From Arthrobacter nitrophenolicus (GTDB lineage: Bacteria; Actinomycetota; Actinomycetes; Actinomycetales; Micrococcaceae), in the NCBI RefSeq assembly GCF_000332815.1, contig NZ_AOFD01000009.1, positions 1 through 64,000 of the forward strand: a stretch of 64,000 nt of DNA, in the 5' to 3' direction. Below the pieces are notes generated by a model that was not told where the DNA came from, searched no databases, and worked only from the letters and a program-made list of their open reading frames with translations. Numbering within the stretch: position 1 is the first letter of the stretch; the number at the start of each line of letters is the position of its first letter. The translations under genes were made by a program, and so were the position numbers. This document shows, one piece after another, positions 27,674-36,456 of the stretch.

Positions 27674-28689
27674 GTGACCAACTTGGAGATTTCACCCCAG
27701 CAGGAAATCTGTCCGCCGGCGAGCGCCGAGGGGAGTCCAGGACCCTGCCTGCAGCTGTGGCCGGAGCGTGAAGTCCCGCTGGGCGGGGTGCGGGCCATGA
27801 ATGTCCAGCGGACCCTGCCCCAGCGCGGCCTTCCCACCATCGGGGCGTGGTGCTTCCTGGACAGTTTCGGTCCTGACCGGACGGCGATGTCCGTGCTGCC
27901 GCATCCGCACATCGGGCTTCAGACAGTCACCTGGCCGCTGGCCGGGCATATCCGGCACCGGGACAGCGTGGGCAGCGACGTTGTGGTCCGGCCCGGAGAG
28001 CTGAACATCATGACCGCAGGGCACGGTGTCTCCCACTCCGAGTTTGCCGTGCTCCCGCCTGCCGGCGGGGAATTGCCGCTGCAGCGCGGCCTCCAGCTGT
28101 GGGTGGCGCTGCCCGACGGCGAGCGGCACCGCGGGCCGTCGTTCGAGCAGCACCGGGAACTGCCCAAGGCCAGCGGCGCCGGTTTTACTGCAACAGTCAT
28201 GGTGGGAGAACTGGCCGGCGTGGCCTCCCCCGCCACCATGTACTCGCCCATCGTGGGAGCCGACGTGTCCTGTGAAGGTGCCGCGGTGCTCCCGCTGAAT
28301 GCGGACTTTGAGCATGGCATCCTGGTGCTCGACGGCGGGCTGACGCTGGACGGGCAGGAACTTCGTTCCGGGCCGCTGGGCTACCTGGCACGGGCCGGGA
28401 GGAACTGCGGCTGCAGGCCCTGCCGGGCACCCGCTTCCTGCTCATCGGCGGCGAGCCGTTCGAGGAGGAACTGCTGATGTGGTGGAACTTCGTGGGCCGG
28501 ACACACGACGAGGTGGAACAGGCACGGGAGGACTGGGAAGCCCAGGCCGAATTGTCTGTAGCTGACGCGCAGTCCGCCAGGTACGGCCTGGTGCCCGGCC
28601 ACGGACCCGATGCGGGCGCCGAAGCCGGGCGCATCCCCGCACCCCCGCTGCCGGCGGTGCGGCTCACTCCGCGGAAGCGGGCCGTCTGA
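27674..28689 (+). pseudogene. Pirin family protein, broken by one-base deletion
   Basis: A bicupin metalloprotein of about 338 aa once corrected. The N-terminal cupin has PHPHIGLQTVTW and GELNIMTAGHGVSHSE, with the metal-binding histidines and glutamate of pirins. The frame is lost near 28391, where a C is missing: GCACGGGC for GCACCGGGC. After correction the protein continues GREELRLQALPGTRFLLIGGEPFEEELLMWWNFVGRTHDEV, the conserved pirin C-terminal cupin. Pirins act as quercetinases or redox sensors; no specific role is clear here. It is divergent from the betaine transporter. Confidence 0.87.
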
Positions 28690-28704
28690 TTCGGCCGAGC
28701 CGCC

Positions 28705-29655
28705 TCAGGCCGGCTCCGCCAGCAGCTGCAGCACCCCGAATACGGGTTCCTGGTCCAGGACCCGTACATCTGTGGCGCCGGCACTGGAAAGGTGCCGGCG
28801 GAAGGAATCCTGCAGTGGTTCCACGTTCATTCCCAGCCCGCCGCCCAGGATGACCGGGCCGCCGAGTCCGATCTGATGGAGCACCTGCAGGGCCAGGTCC
28901 CCAAGGTCCCGGCCGGCCTGGTCCAGCATGGCCTGGCTGCCCGGGTGCCCGGCGGCTGCTGCCGCCACCACGTGCCGTGCCTGCTGGGCCCAAAAGCGGC
29001 GTCCGGTCTCCGGGGAGTGGAACAGTGCGATGAGCCGGTTGGGATGATCCACTCCGCAGGACTGCAGCAGGGCGGTGGTGAGTTCGTCCGCGGGGAGTCC
29101 CTGGTTCATCCGCCGGAGGCTGTGCCGCACGGCTTCGCGGCCCAGCCAGTACCCGCTGCCTTCATCACCCAGCAGGTAGCCCCAGCCTCCTGCCCGGGCC
29201 TCGCCGCCGTCGGCGTTCCTTCCCCAGGCTGCCGAACCGGTCCCGGCGATCACTGCCACCCCGGCGCTGGCATGGCCTGCTGCGAGCAGGAGCCGCGAGT
29301 CGTGCACCACTGTGACCAGGGCATCCGGGACGTGCGGCTGGATCAGCGATGCCAGGGCGGCCGCATCCTCTTCCGTGTCGATCCCGCCTGATCCGGCATA
29401 CACCCGCGATACGGTTCCGCCGCCAATCCGGCCGAAGAGGTCCGCGATGTTGCGGGCGGCCTCCTCCCGGCTGACGTTCTGCACGTTCGAGCTGCCTGCG
29501 GACTCGTCCGCAACAGGCACCCCGTCCTCGAACCTGATGCCGTGGGTCTTGGTTCCACCGATATCCAGGCCAATCACGACGCCGGCGAGCGGGTTGGGTG
29601 CGTACGCCACAGTCTTGTCGGTGGGCAGTGCGGAGGGGTTTTCGGTGTTGGTCAC
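28705..29655 (-). CDS. Amino-sugar kinase, BadF/BcrA ATPase fold (GlcN/GlcNAc kinase-like)
   Basis: 316 aa of the ASKHA superfamily. PHOSPHATE-1 motif VIGLDIGGTKTHGIRF lies near the N-terminus, AGSGGIDTEED in the middle, then VIAGTGSAAWG (phosphate 2) and GWGYLLGDEGSGYWLGREAV, the signature segment shared with N-acetylglucosamine kinase and actinobacterial glucosamine kinase. GGPVILGGGLG is the adenosine motif. It phosphorylates amino sugars in cell-wall or chitin-sugar recycling; the exact substrate is inferred. GTG 29655 has TAACCT 7 nt upstream and no ribosome site. It is convergent with pirin. Confidence 0.82.
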   Translation of the reverse strand: MTNTENPSALPTDKTVAYAPNPLAGVVIGLDIGGTKTHGIRFEDGVPVADESAGSSNVQNVSREEAARNIADLFGRIGGGTVSRVYAGSGGIDTEEDAAALASLIQPHVPDALVTVVHDSRLLLAAGHASAGVAVIAGTGSAAWGRNADGGEARAGGWGYLLGDEGSGYWLGREAVRHSLRRMNQGLPADELTTALLQSCGVDHPNRLIALFHSPETGRRFWAQQARHVVAAAAAGHPGSQAMLDQAGRDLGDLALQVLHQIGLGGPVILGGGLGMNVEPLQDSFRRHLSSAGATDVRVLDQEPVFGVLQLLAEPA

Positions 29656-29661
29656 GTCACA

Positions 29662-29667
29662 AGGTTA
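29662..29667 (-). promoter_or_regulatory. -10 hexamer TAACCT of the amino-sugar kinase gene
   Basis: It ends 7 nt before GTG 29655 with no Shine-Dalgarno, which predicts a leaderless transcript. Confidence 0.45.
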
Positions 29668-29735
29668 CTGGCCGGCGCAGCTGCCATCCTGCCGGGACTG
29701 GCCCGGGCGTCGTGGGTGTGCCCGCTCCCTCCGGC

Positions 29736-30709
29736 TCAGCCGGTGCGCTGCCTGACGAGTCCTGCCAGCAGCTGGGGTCCCTCGCCGACCACCATGTCCC
29801 GGAAAAGCCGCACCGGCACCGGTTCGGCGCCGGTCTTCCTGCGGCGCCAGCTCAAGCCCACTTCCCGGAAGGCCAGGGGTGAATCGAGGGGAACCTCCGC
29901 CCAGCCAAGGTTTCCGGTCTCCGGGCTGACGGTCCTGCCCGGCGCATCCCCTCCCGGGGGCAGGATGCTCACGCCAAGCCCGGCGGACACGAGGCCGCGG
30001 ACTGTGTGCGAATCCTGGCTTTCAAAGGCAATGCGCGGCCGGTACCCCGCCTCACGGAACAGTGCATCCGTCAGCGAACGCATGCCGTAACCGGGCTCGA
30101 GTGCCACAAAGGGTTCCGTCCTGATGTCCGGCAACGCCGCCGACTGCCGGCCGGCGAGCGGATGGCTGTGATGCACCACGAGGCGCAGCGGTTCCCGATA
30201 CAGCGGCGCGGACTGCAGGTGCGTGCCGTCAGCACCCACCGGGGCCGTGAGGGCCAGGTCTGCCTCCCCGGCCGCCAGCTCCTCGAGGCAGGCATTCCTT
30301 GAACCCTGGCTCAAGGTGAACACAGCGCCGGGATGCCGGCTCCGGAAGGCGCTGATGAGCAGCGGCAGCGTGGCCTCGCCGAAGGTGTGCTGGAACGCCA
30401 CGGAGATCCTGCCCCGGACCACCGACGATTCCTCCCGCACCAGATCCAGTCCGGTCTGGAATTCGGTGAGTGCCTGTTCGATATACGGGAGGAGCGTCCG
30501 GGCGGCAGGGGTGAGCCGGACTCCCCTGCGTCCCGCACCAACAGTTCCGTACCGACGGCGGCGCTGGCCCGTGCCAGTGCCCTGCTCACCGTGGACTGGG
30601 GCACTCCGAGAAGTTCCGCCGTTTCAGTCACGTGCTCCGTCCGGCCCAGCTCGGCGAGCACGGGCAGGAGGGGAAGTATCTGCGCCAACTGCCTGTGGTC
30701 TGCCTGCAT
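29736..30709 (-). pseudogene. LysR family regulator, broken by one-base deletion
   Basis: ATG 30709 encodes a LysR-type winged helix: LLPVLAELGRTEHVTETAELLGVPQSTVSRALARASAAVGTELLVRD. One G/C is missing near 30529; restoring it gives GRGVRLTPAARTLLPYIEQALTEF and joins the linker helix to the effector domain (RISVAFQHTFGEATLPLLISAFRSRHPG). The corrected length is about 324 aa. It is divergent from the MFS gene at 30816, an arrangement in which LysR proteins typically regulate the transporter. Sequencing error is the likeliest cause. Confidence 0.87.
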
Positions 30710-30803
30710 GTTCCTGGCTCCCTCGCTGCATATCGTATTTCAATCCGTTTTTGCTATCAGTTTTCCACGAATTATGCATTGGAGGCATGTATGGGACCAG
30801 GCC

Positions 30804-30809
30804 TAGGCT
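30804..30809 (+). promoter_or_regulatory. -10 hexamer TAGGCT of the MFS gene
   Basis: It lies 7 nt upstream of ATG 30816, in the divergent LysR-MFS gap. AAGGA lies in the spacing but is too close to the start. Confidence 0.45.
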
Positions 30810-30815
30810 AAGGAA

Positions 30816-32057
30816 ATGGCCTGTGAAGCACGCGTGACCGGCACCCCACCACTCCCGCGCTGGGACGGGCACGCCAAGGGGTCCCGGGCCTACGGCCGGA
30901 TCCTGGCCGGATTGTCCTTCGCCGGAGTGGCGACCTTTGCACAGCTCTACTCCACCCAGGCCGTCCTTCCCCTGCTGGCGGCCGACCTGCGCATCACCGC
31001 GGCCGAGGCCGCGCTCACCATCTCGCTGGCCACCGTGGGCCTCGCCGTCACCGTGATCCCCTGGTCCTTCCTCGCCGACCGGATCGGACGGGTCAAGGCC
31101 ATGACCTGGGGCATCTCCATCGCCACGGTCCTTGGCCTGCTGGTGCCGCTGTCCACGAGCTTCGGAATGCTCCTTGCACTGCGGCTGCTGGAAGGAATGG
31201 CCTTGGGCGGGATCCCTGCCATCGCCATCGCCTACCTCAACGAGGAAGTGACCAAGGCACACGCCGCCCTGGCTGCGGGCAGCTACGTCGCCGGCACCAC
31301 CCTCGGCGGCCTCGCCGGCCGCCTGGTGGCGGGACCGGCCGGTGAGCTGTGGGGCTGGCGTGCCGCGGCGCTGGCCGTTTCCATCCTGGCCACCCTTGCC
31401 GCCGTTGCCTTCCTGGTCCTGGTGCCAAGGGCCCGGGGCTTCGTCTCGTCACCGGCGGCAGGACTGGGCAGTGCGTTCAAGACCCTCGGCGGGCACCTTG
31501 GCAACATCAGGCTGCTCGCCCTGTACGTCCAGGCGTTCCTGATGATGGGCGGTTTCGTGGCCGTCTACAACTACCTCGGCTTCCGGCTGTCCGGTGCCCC
31601 CTTCAACCTGCCAGCCACGCTGATCAGCCTCATCTTCCTGGCCTACCTGTCCGGAACCGTGTCTTCACGCTGGGCCGCCGGGCTGACCACACGCTTTGGG
31701 CGGCGGAACGTCCTGCTGGCCGGGCTGGCCCTTTCGACGGCGGGACTCGGCCTGACGCTTGTTCCGTACCTTCCGCTCATCCTCGCCGGCCTGGTGGTGT
31801 TCACGGGCGGCTTCTTCGCCGCGCACAGCATCGGGGCCGGCTGGACCGGAGCCATCGCCAGCAGCGGCCGTGCGCAGGCGGCGTCCCTGTACAACCTGGC
31901 CTATTACCTGGGGTCAAGCGTCATCGGGTGGGCCGGCGGGCTCGTTTTCCAGTCCTTGGGCTGGCAGGCCCTCGCGGCAGGGGTCATGGTCCTTGCCTGC
32001 CTTACCGCGGCCGCCGTCGCCGTCGTACATCCCCGCGCGCAAGGTGCAGGCGGCTGA
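30816..32057 (+). CDS. MFS transporter (YnfM-like efflux type)
   Basis: 413 aa with about twelve helices. The motif A-like loop is FLADRIGRVKAM between helices 2 and 3, and a second loop TRFGRRNVLLAGL lies in the C-terminal half. N-terminal features such as FAGVATFAQLYSTQAVLPLLAADL are typical of the YnfM group, whose members export arabinose or other small solutes. It is divergent from the LysR gene. The substrate is unknown. Confidence 0.85.
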   Translation: MACEARVTGTPPLPRWDGHAKGSRAYGRILAGLSFAGVATFAQLYSTQAVLPLLAADLRITAAEAALTISLATVGLAVTVIPWSFLADRIGRVKAMTWGISIATVLGLLVPLSTSFGMLLALRLLEGMALGGIPAIAIAYLNEEVTKAHAALAAGSYVAGTTLGGLAGRLVAGPAGELWGWRAAALAVSILATLAAVAFLVLVPRARGFVSSPAAGLGSAFKTLGGHLGNIRLLALYVQAFLMMGGFVAVYNYLGFRLSGAPFNLPATLISLIFLAYLSGTVSSRWAAGLTTRFGRRNVLLAGLALSTAGLGLTLVPYLPLILAGLVVFTGGFFAAHSIGAGWTGAIASSGRAQAASLYNLAYYLGSSVIGWAGGLVFQSLGWQALAAGVMVLACLTAAAVAVVHPRAQGAGG

Positions 32058-32216
32058 CCGGCCGGGATGCGCGGCGCCCGGTTCAAGGGGCAGCGAATTA
32101 ACCGCTCGGGACGGCCGTGCTACGGATGCTGATATTCGGCGGGACCCGCAGCAAAGGGCATCTTGGCGCAGATTCAGCGGTCTAGGATGAATGCAGGACC
32201 GTTGGAAGGAACAGCA

Positions 32217-32720
32217 GTGACCACCAATCCCAGGAACATCAGGCCGGGAGCGCACCTGGAGCCGCTGGATGCCATTGACGAGCGGCTGCTCGAAGCCCTG
32301 GTGAACGACGCCAGGATCTCCAACAAGCAGCTCGCCGAACTGGTGGGGATCGCCCCGTCCACCGCCCTGATGCGGACCCGCGCCTTGTCCGAACGGGGCA
32401 TCGTGCAGGGCTACGAGGCGAAGCTCAACCTGTCCGCCATCGGCCGGTCAGTCCAGGCACTTGTTGCGGTGCGGCTCCGCGCCCACGACCGTGACCAGAT
32501 CGACCGGTTCACTTCCCGCGTTCCGCACCTGCCGGCGGTGCTGTCCACGTTCCACACCTCGGGTTCCGTGGACTACCTGCTGCATATCGCCGTCGGAAGC
32601 ACGGAGGACCTACGGGACTGGGTGCTGGACAACCTCGCCACGGACCCGGTGGTGGGGCACACCGAAACCACCCTGGTGTTCGAACACATCCAGGGCAACC
32701 ACGGGCCGCTCCCGGAGTAA
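32217..32720 (+). CDS. Lrp/AsnC family regulator
   Basis: 167 aa. The N-terminal HTH is DAIDERLLEALVNDARISNKQLAELVGIAPSTALMRTRAL, followed by a RAM effector domain starting at about residue 80 (ALVAVRLRAHDRDQID). I chose GTG 32217, which has GGAAGGA 6 nt upstream; ATG 32190 and a further upstream ATG have no such site. It lies downstream of one MFS gene and convergent with another, so the target is unclear. A TAGGAT -10 is visible at 32183-32188. Confidence 0.85.
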   Translation: MTTNPRNIRPGAHLEPLDAIDERLLEALVNDARISNKQLAELVGIAPSTALMRTRALSERGIVQGYEAKLNLSAIGRSVQALVAVRLRAHDRDQIDRFTSRVPHLPAVLSTFHTSGSVDYLLHIAVGSTEDLRDWVLDNLATDPVVGHTETTLVFEHIQGNHGPLPE

Positions 32721-32734
32721 GGCGGCGTACCGGA

Positions 32735-33985
32735 CTAGCGGGACCGTCCGTGCCGGCGCTCTGCCCGGACCAGCGTCAGGACGGCCAGCACAAGCGCGGC
32801 GGTACCGCAGGCAAGGACGAAGCCGGCCACCGCAGCCTCCTGTCCGGCAAGTCCGGCCAGCCAGCCGAGGCCAAGGACCGGGACGGCGCTGCCCAGATAG
32901 GTGATGACGTAGACCGTGCTGACAGTCTGGGCGTGGCGGACGGGTTGCACCATGGCGGCGACCTCGTTGAACGTGGTCCTGAAGGCCAGCCCCTGCCCGG
33001 CACCGGCAGCGACGGCGGCCACCACGAGCAGCAGCGGACTATGCCACGCGCCGGCTGCCCCCAGCAGGAAGACGGACCCGCCCAGCACTGCCAGCCCCGC
33101 GGGGACCGTGTAGCGCCCGCGGAGGGTCACCAGCTGGCTCAGTGCGGAGGCACCCAGCGGAAGGGCGGCCAGCAGGCCGATCAACGGCCGGGACTGCGTC
33201 TCCAGGACCTGGGCGAAGTAGCCGGGCGCCAGGGAGAGGCAGAAGCCGAACACAGCGAAACTGAGGAAGCCCACGGCCGATGCCAGCCAAAAAGCGCCCC
33301 TGGCATTCCCCGGCACGGCGAGGGGCCGCGGCGCCAGCACCTGCAGCGGGCGGGACACGGCCGGAAGCATGATGGCCGGCCGCGCCCGGATCAGGTAGAG
33401 CGGCACCAGGAGCGCCGCGAGGACCACGGAGTACACGGTGTAGGGGGCGCTGGTGGCGCCAGGCAGCAGCGACAGCAGCCCGCCCAGAACAGGGCCGGCC
33501 GCTACTCCGCCGGCGGAGGCCAGCAGCGTGAACCGTGATGCCCACTCCGGCCGCGAGGGCAGCAGCTCCCGCAGGGCGGCAGCACTGGCGCCCGTGGCGA
33601 GTGCCACGGCAACGCCCTGCAGTGCCCGCCCCGTGCAGAGTGCGGCGAGAGAGTCCGCACCGGCGAACACCCAGCCGCCCATCAGTCCGGTCAGCACGGC
33701 AAGCAGCAGCGCGGCGCGGCGTCCTATGTGGTCCGACCAGTGCCCGGCCAGAATCAGGGTGGCCACCAGGGAGAGGACGTAGCTGGCAAACGCTGCGGAC
33801 ACATCCAGCGGCGTGAGTCCCAGCTCCGCCTGCAGGAGCGGATACAGCGGCGTAGCGAGATTGGCGCCTACCAGCAGGACGAAAATGACTGCACCGGCCA
33901 TCACAAGCCGTGCCGTTGTGGATGCGTCCCACCCGGCAGATGTGGCAGGGGCCGGGCGCATCCGAAGCTCGCTGAAGACCGTCAT
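32735..33985 (-). CDS. MFS transporter
   Basis: 416 aa, about twelve helices. The motif A-type loop HWSDHIGRRAALLLAVLTG lies after helix 2, and TGRALQGVAVALATGASAAALRELLP follows helix 4. The family (arabinose-efflux/Bcr-like) exports small solutes or drugs; the substrate is not known. AAAGG lies about 8 nt before ATG 33985. The gene is divergent from the AsnC-type regulator at 34140, with an AT-rich gap between them, so that regulator probably controls it. Confidence 0.82.
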   Translation of the reverse strand: MTVFSELRMRPAPATSAGWDASTTARLVMAGAVIFVLLVGANLATPLYPLLQAELGLTPLDVSAAFASYVLSLVATLILAGHWSDHIGRRAALLLAVLTGLMGGWVFAGADSLAALCTGRALQGVAVALATGASAAALRELLPSRPEWASRFTLLASAGGVAAGPVLGGLLSLLPGATSAPYTVYSVVLAALLVPLYLIRARPAIMLPAVSRPLQVLAPRPLAVPGNARGAFWLASAVGFLSFAVFGFCLSLAPGYFAQVLETQSRPLIGLLAALPLGASALSQLVTLRGRYTVPAGLAVLGGSVFLLGAAGAWHSPLLLVVAAVAAGAGQGLAFRTTFNEVAAMVQPVRHAQTVSTVYVITYLGSAVPVLGLGWLAGLAGQEAAVAGFVLACGTAALVLAVLTLVRAERRHGRSR

Positions 33986-34063
33986 GGTGCCGCCTTTGGT
34001 TTTGCCGCGGCAGGTGATCCTTGTGGGAGCCCGGCGCGGCGTGGATGTGCGATGGTTCCAGAT

Positions 34064-34132
34064 TGGGGCATGGCTGATCGTTTGATGCGAAATCAGTGAA
34101 AGAATTGAGCAAGTTCATCAAAAGTTTCATGC
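34064..34132. promoter_or_regulatory. AT-rich intergenic island with TGAT/ATCA repeats
   Basis: In this high-GC region, the gap between the MFS and AsnC genes is markedly AT-rich. It holds TGATGCGAAATCA (an inverted TGAT/ATCA pair spaced 5) and a TTCATCAAAAGTTTCAT stretch. This is where an AsnC/Lrp regulator would be expected to bind. Confidence 0.35.
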
Positions 34133-34139
34133 CCAAGTG

Positions 34140-34634
34140 ATGGAGAGTGATCATTTGAATAATTTGGACCCCACCGACCTCAAGATCCTCCTGGCGCTGA
34201 TCCGCGACCCCCGGATCCAGATCGGCGATCTCAGCGAATCGGTTGGCGTGGCCCGCAACACCGCCCAGTCCCGGGTCCGGCGGCTCATCCGGGCGGGTGT
34301 GTTGCGCCCGGGCGGCCGGGAAGTGGACCTTGAGGCCGTGGGCTACGACGTGGTGGCGTTTGTGACCATCGAGGTCACACACCGGGAACTCGACGGTGTG
34401 ATCGCCGCGCTGCGGCTGATCCCCCAGGTCCTGGAAGTCCATGAAATTTCGGGACGCGGCGACGTCTGGTGCCGGGTGGTGGCCACGGACACCCACAATT
34501 TGCAGGCATCGCTCCGGCAGGTCCTCCGGATCAAGGGGGTCATCCGGACCGAAACGGTGCTGGCACTGCACACCCATATTCCCTACCGGACCGAGCCCCT
34601 CATCAGCGGCCTCACGAAGGCGACCGCCGGCTGA
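34140..34634 (+). CDS. Lrp/AsnC family regulator (divergent from MFS)
   Basis: About 164 aa. The HTH is LDPTDLKILLALIRDPRIQIGDLSESVGVARNTAQSRVRRL; the RAM domain follows at about 75-150 (VAFVTIEVTHRELDGVIAAL...VHEISGRGDVWCRVVA). Start choice is ambiguous: ATG 34140 and GTG 34137 have no ribosome site, while TTG 34155 has GGAGAG 7 nt upstream, which would remove 5 residues. It probably regulates the divergent MFS gene in response to an amino acid or related ligand. Confidence 0.85.
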   Translation: MESDHLNNLDPTDLKILLALIRDPRIQIGDLSESVGVARNTAQSRVRRLIRAGVLRPGGREVDLEAVGYDVVAFVTIEVTHRELDGVIAALRLIPQVLEVHEISGRGDVWCRVVATDTHNLQASLRQVLRIKGVIRTETVLALHTHIPYRTEPLISGLTKATAG

Positions 34635-34694
34635 CCCCGGATTCCCTCCCGGAGTACCGGGGCCGGCCTCCCCTGCCTGCCGGGCCCGGACGGC

Positions 34695-34700
34695 TAGGAT
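34695..34700 (+). promoter_or_regulatory. -10 hexamer TAGGAT of the DUF1761 gene
   Basis: It ends 8 nt before ATG 34708 with no ribosome site, so the transcript is probably leaderless. Confidence 0.45.
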
Positions 34701-34707
34701 TTCTTGA

Positions 34708-35133
34708 ATGGATTGGCTCTCTTACGTCTCACAGATCAACTGGCTCGCGGTCCTGCTGGCTTTCGTGGCCAGCATGGCCATCGGCTTCGTGTGGTACATG
34801 CCGGCAGTGCTGGGCACCCGGTGGATGGCCGCCATAGGCAAGACCGAGGAGGACCTGAAGAACATCGGAGGCGGAGCGGGGATCTGGCTTCCCATGATGC
34901 TGGCCTCTGCCCTGACCGCCATCCTCCTGGCCGTCCTCATCAGCAAGCTGGGGCTTGACAATGCCCTCGCAGGAGCCTGGTTCGCGCTGGTGCTGGGACT
35001 TGTCTTCCGTGCCGGAGGCCACGTAATCCACAACGGATTTGCAGGGCGTCCGGCTGCTGTGACAGTGATCGACGCCGGTCACGACCTAGTGGCAATGGCC
35101 GTGTCCGGCGCCATTATTGGAGCGATGTCCTGA
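34708..35133 (+). CDS. DUF1761 membrane protein
   Basis: 141 aa with four predicted helices. The first helix (INWLAVLLAFVASMAIGFVWYMPAVLG) has the WY-P pattern characteristic of DUF1761, followed by GTRWMAAIGKTEEDL. Helices follow at about 58-75, 85-103 and 118-140 (GHDLVAMAVSGAIIGAMS). Its function is unknown in any organism I can name. It stands 34 bp upstream of corA. Confidence 0.78.
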   Translation: MDWLSYVSQINWLAVLLAFVASMAIGFVWYMPAVLGTRWMAAIGKTEEDLKNIGGGAGIWLPMMLASALTAILLAVLISKLGLDNALAGAWFALVLGLVFRAGGHVIHNGFAGRPAAVTVIDAGHDLVAMAVSGAIIGAMS

Positions 35134-35167
35134 CCATTGTGAGCACGTACAGCGAAGGCGCCCGCCC

Positions 35168-36163
35168 ATGACCATCATCGACAATGCCGTCTACGTTGAC
35201 GGCGTCCGCCATGCCGAGCCGGAAAACCTGGAGCAGACGTTCGAGACGCTGGCCCACCACGGCGGGATGGCGTGGATCGGGCTCTACCGTCCCACCGCGG
35301 AGGAGATGACCGCAGTGGCCGCGGAGTTCGGGCTCCACGCCCTCGCAGTGGAGGACGCCATCTCGGCCCACCAGCGCCCCAAGATGGAGCGCTACGAGGA
35401 CAACCTCTTCACCGTCCTCCGGCCGGCACGCTACCTGGACGCCAGTGAAACAGTGGAGTTCGGGGAACTCCATATCTTCACCGGGAAGAACTTCGTGGTC
35501 ACCGTGCGGCATGCCGAGACAGCCGGTGTGGCCCGCGTCAGGAAGCGGCTTGAAGGCAGGCCTGACCTTCTCCGGCACGGCCCGGAGGCGGTGCTGTACG
35601 CCCTCCTGGACGCAGTGGTGGACGACTACGCGCCAGTGGTGGCGGGGCTCGAGAACGACATCGACGAGATTGAGGACCAGCTCTTCAGCGGCGATTCCAC
35701 CGTCTCCCGCCGGATCTACGAACTGGCCCGGGAAGTGATCCAGTTCCAGCGCGCCATCCACCCCCTGCCGGACATGATGCACCAGCTCAAGCGCGGCTTC
35801 GCGAAGTACGGCGTGGAAAGCGAACTCCAGCACAGCCTGCGCGACGTGGAGGACCATGTTGAACGGGTGATCTCCCGGGCAGATTCCTTCCGGGACCTGC
35901 TCCAGAATGCCCTGACGCTTGACGGCACCCTGACGGCCAACCGGCAGAATGAAGCCAGCGCCGCGCAGAACGAGCAGGTCAAGAAGATCTCGTCGTGGGC
36001 AGCCATCTTGTTTGCGCCCTCATTCGTGGCCGGGATCTACGGCATGAACTTTGACCACATGCCCGAGCTGCACTGGGCCTTTGGCTACCCGATGGCGATC
36101 GGCCTCATGGCGGCAGTGGGCGCGGGGATGTACGGCATTTTCAAGAAGAAGGGCTGGCTGTAG
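35168..36163 (+). CDS. corA: CorA family Mg2+/Co2+ transporter
   Basis: 331 aa. An N-terminal alpha/beta cytoplasmic domain and long helices lead to two C-terminal membrane helices. The GMN selectivity motif (292-294) sits in YGMNFDHMPEL between helices; the last helix ends in KKKGWL. Start ATG 35168 is chosen because family N-termini match MTIIDNAVYVDG and AAGG lies upstream; ORF extension to 35117 overlaps the DUF1761 end. It imports magnesium as a pentamer. Confidence 0.93.
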   Translation: MTIIDNAVYVDGVRHAEPENLEQTFETLAHHGGMAWIGLYRPTAEEMTAVAAEFGLHALAVEDAISAHQRPKMERYEDNLFTVLRPARYLDASETVEFGELHIFTGKNFVVTVRHAETAGVARVRKRLEGRPDLLRHGPEAVLYALLDAVVDDYAPVVAGLENDIDEIEDQLFSGDSTVSRRIYELAREVIQFQRAIHPLPDMMHQLKRGFAKYGVESELQHSLRDVEDHVERVISRADSFRDLLQNALTLDGTLTANRQNEASAAQNEQVKKISSWAAILFAPSFVAGIYGMNFDHMPELHWAFGYPMAIGLMAAVGAGMYGIFKKKGWL

Positions 36164-36183
36164 GCCTGGCTTCCCGGAAAGAA

Positions 36184-36212
36184 CAACACCCGGTCCGAAG
36201 ACCGGGGTGTTG
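36184..36212 (+). terminator. Terminator of corA
   Basis: CAACACCCGGT and ACCGGGGTGTTG form an 11-bp stem with a one-base bulge and a 6-nt loop, 20 nt after the corA stop. Confidence 0.7.
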
Positions 36213-36256
36213 ACGATGAGCTGAATCATTCATGAATCTAAAACCCGCCACAATTG

Positions 36257-36329
36257 TGGAGCTAAGGGGATTTGAACCCCTGACCTCTTCGATGCGAACG
36301 AAGCGCTCTACCATCTGAGCTATAGCCCC
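36257..36329 (-). tRNA. tRNA-Ala (anticodon CGC)
   Basis: 73 nt on the minus strand. Acceptor GGGGCTA pairs with TAGCTCC (one G-U) and the discriminator is A; CCA is not encoded. The D arm has AGCTCAGATGGTAGAGC, the anticodon arm is CTTCG-TTCGCAT-CGAAG with anticodon CGC, and the T arm is AGGGG-TTCAAAT-CCCCT. It decodes GCG, an abundant codon in this genome. Confidence 0.96.
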
Positions 36330-36456
36330 GGAACGGCCGCCTGGTGCAGGTGCTGGACCGGTGACCCTAGGCTACAAATTTTCCCGCCCCAATGCCAATC
36401 GGCACCCTGGTGAGGGGCCAGCAGCAGGCGGGCGCCGCCGTCGTACGCCGGCCAGG

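Noticed and set aside
33039..34577. A 512-codon minus-strand open frame across the MFS-AsnC gap
   Set aside because: It is composed of shadow frames of the AsnC gene and MFS gene; the real MFS starts at 33985 and the AsnC gene is on the plus strand.
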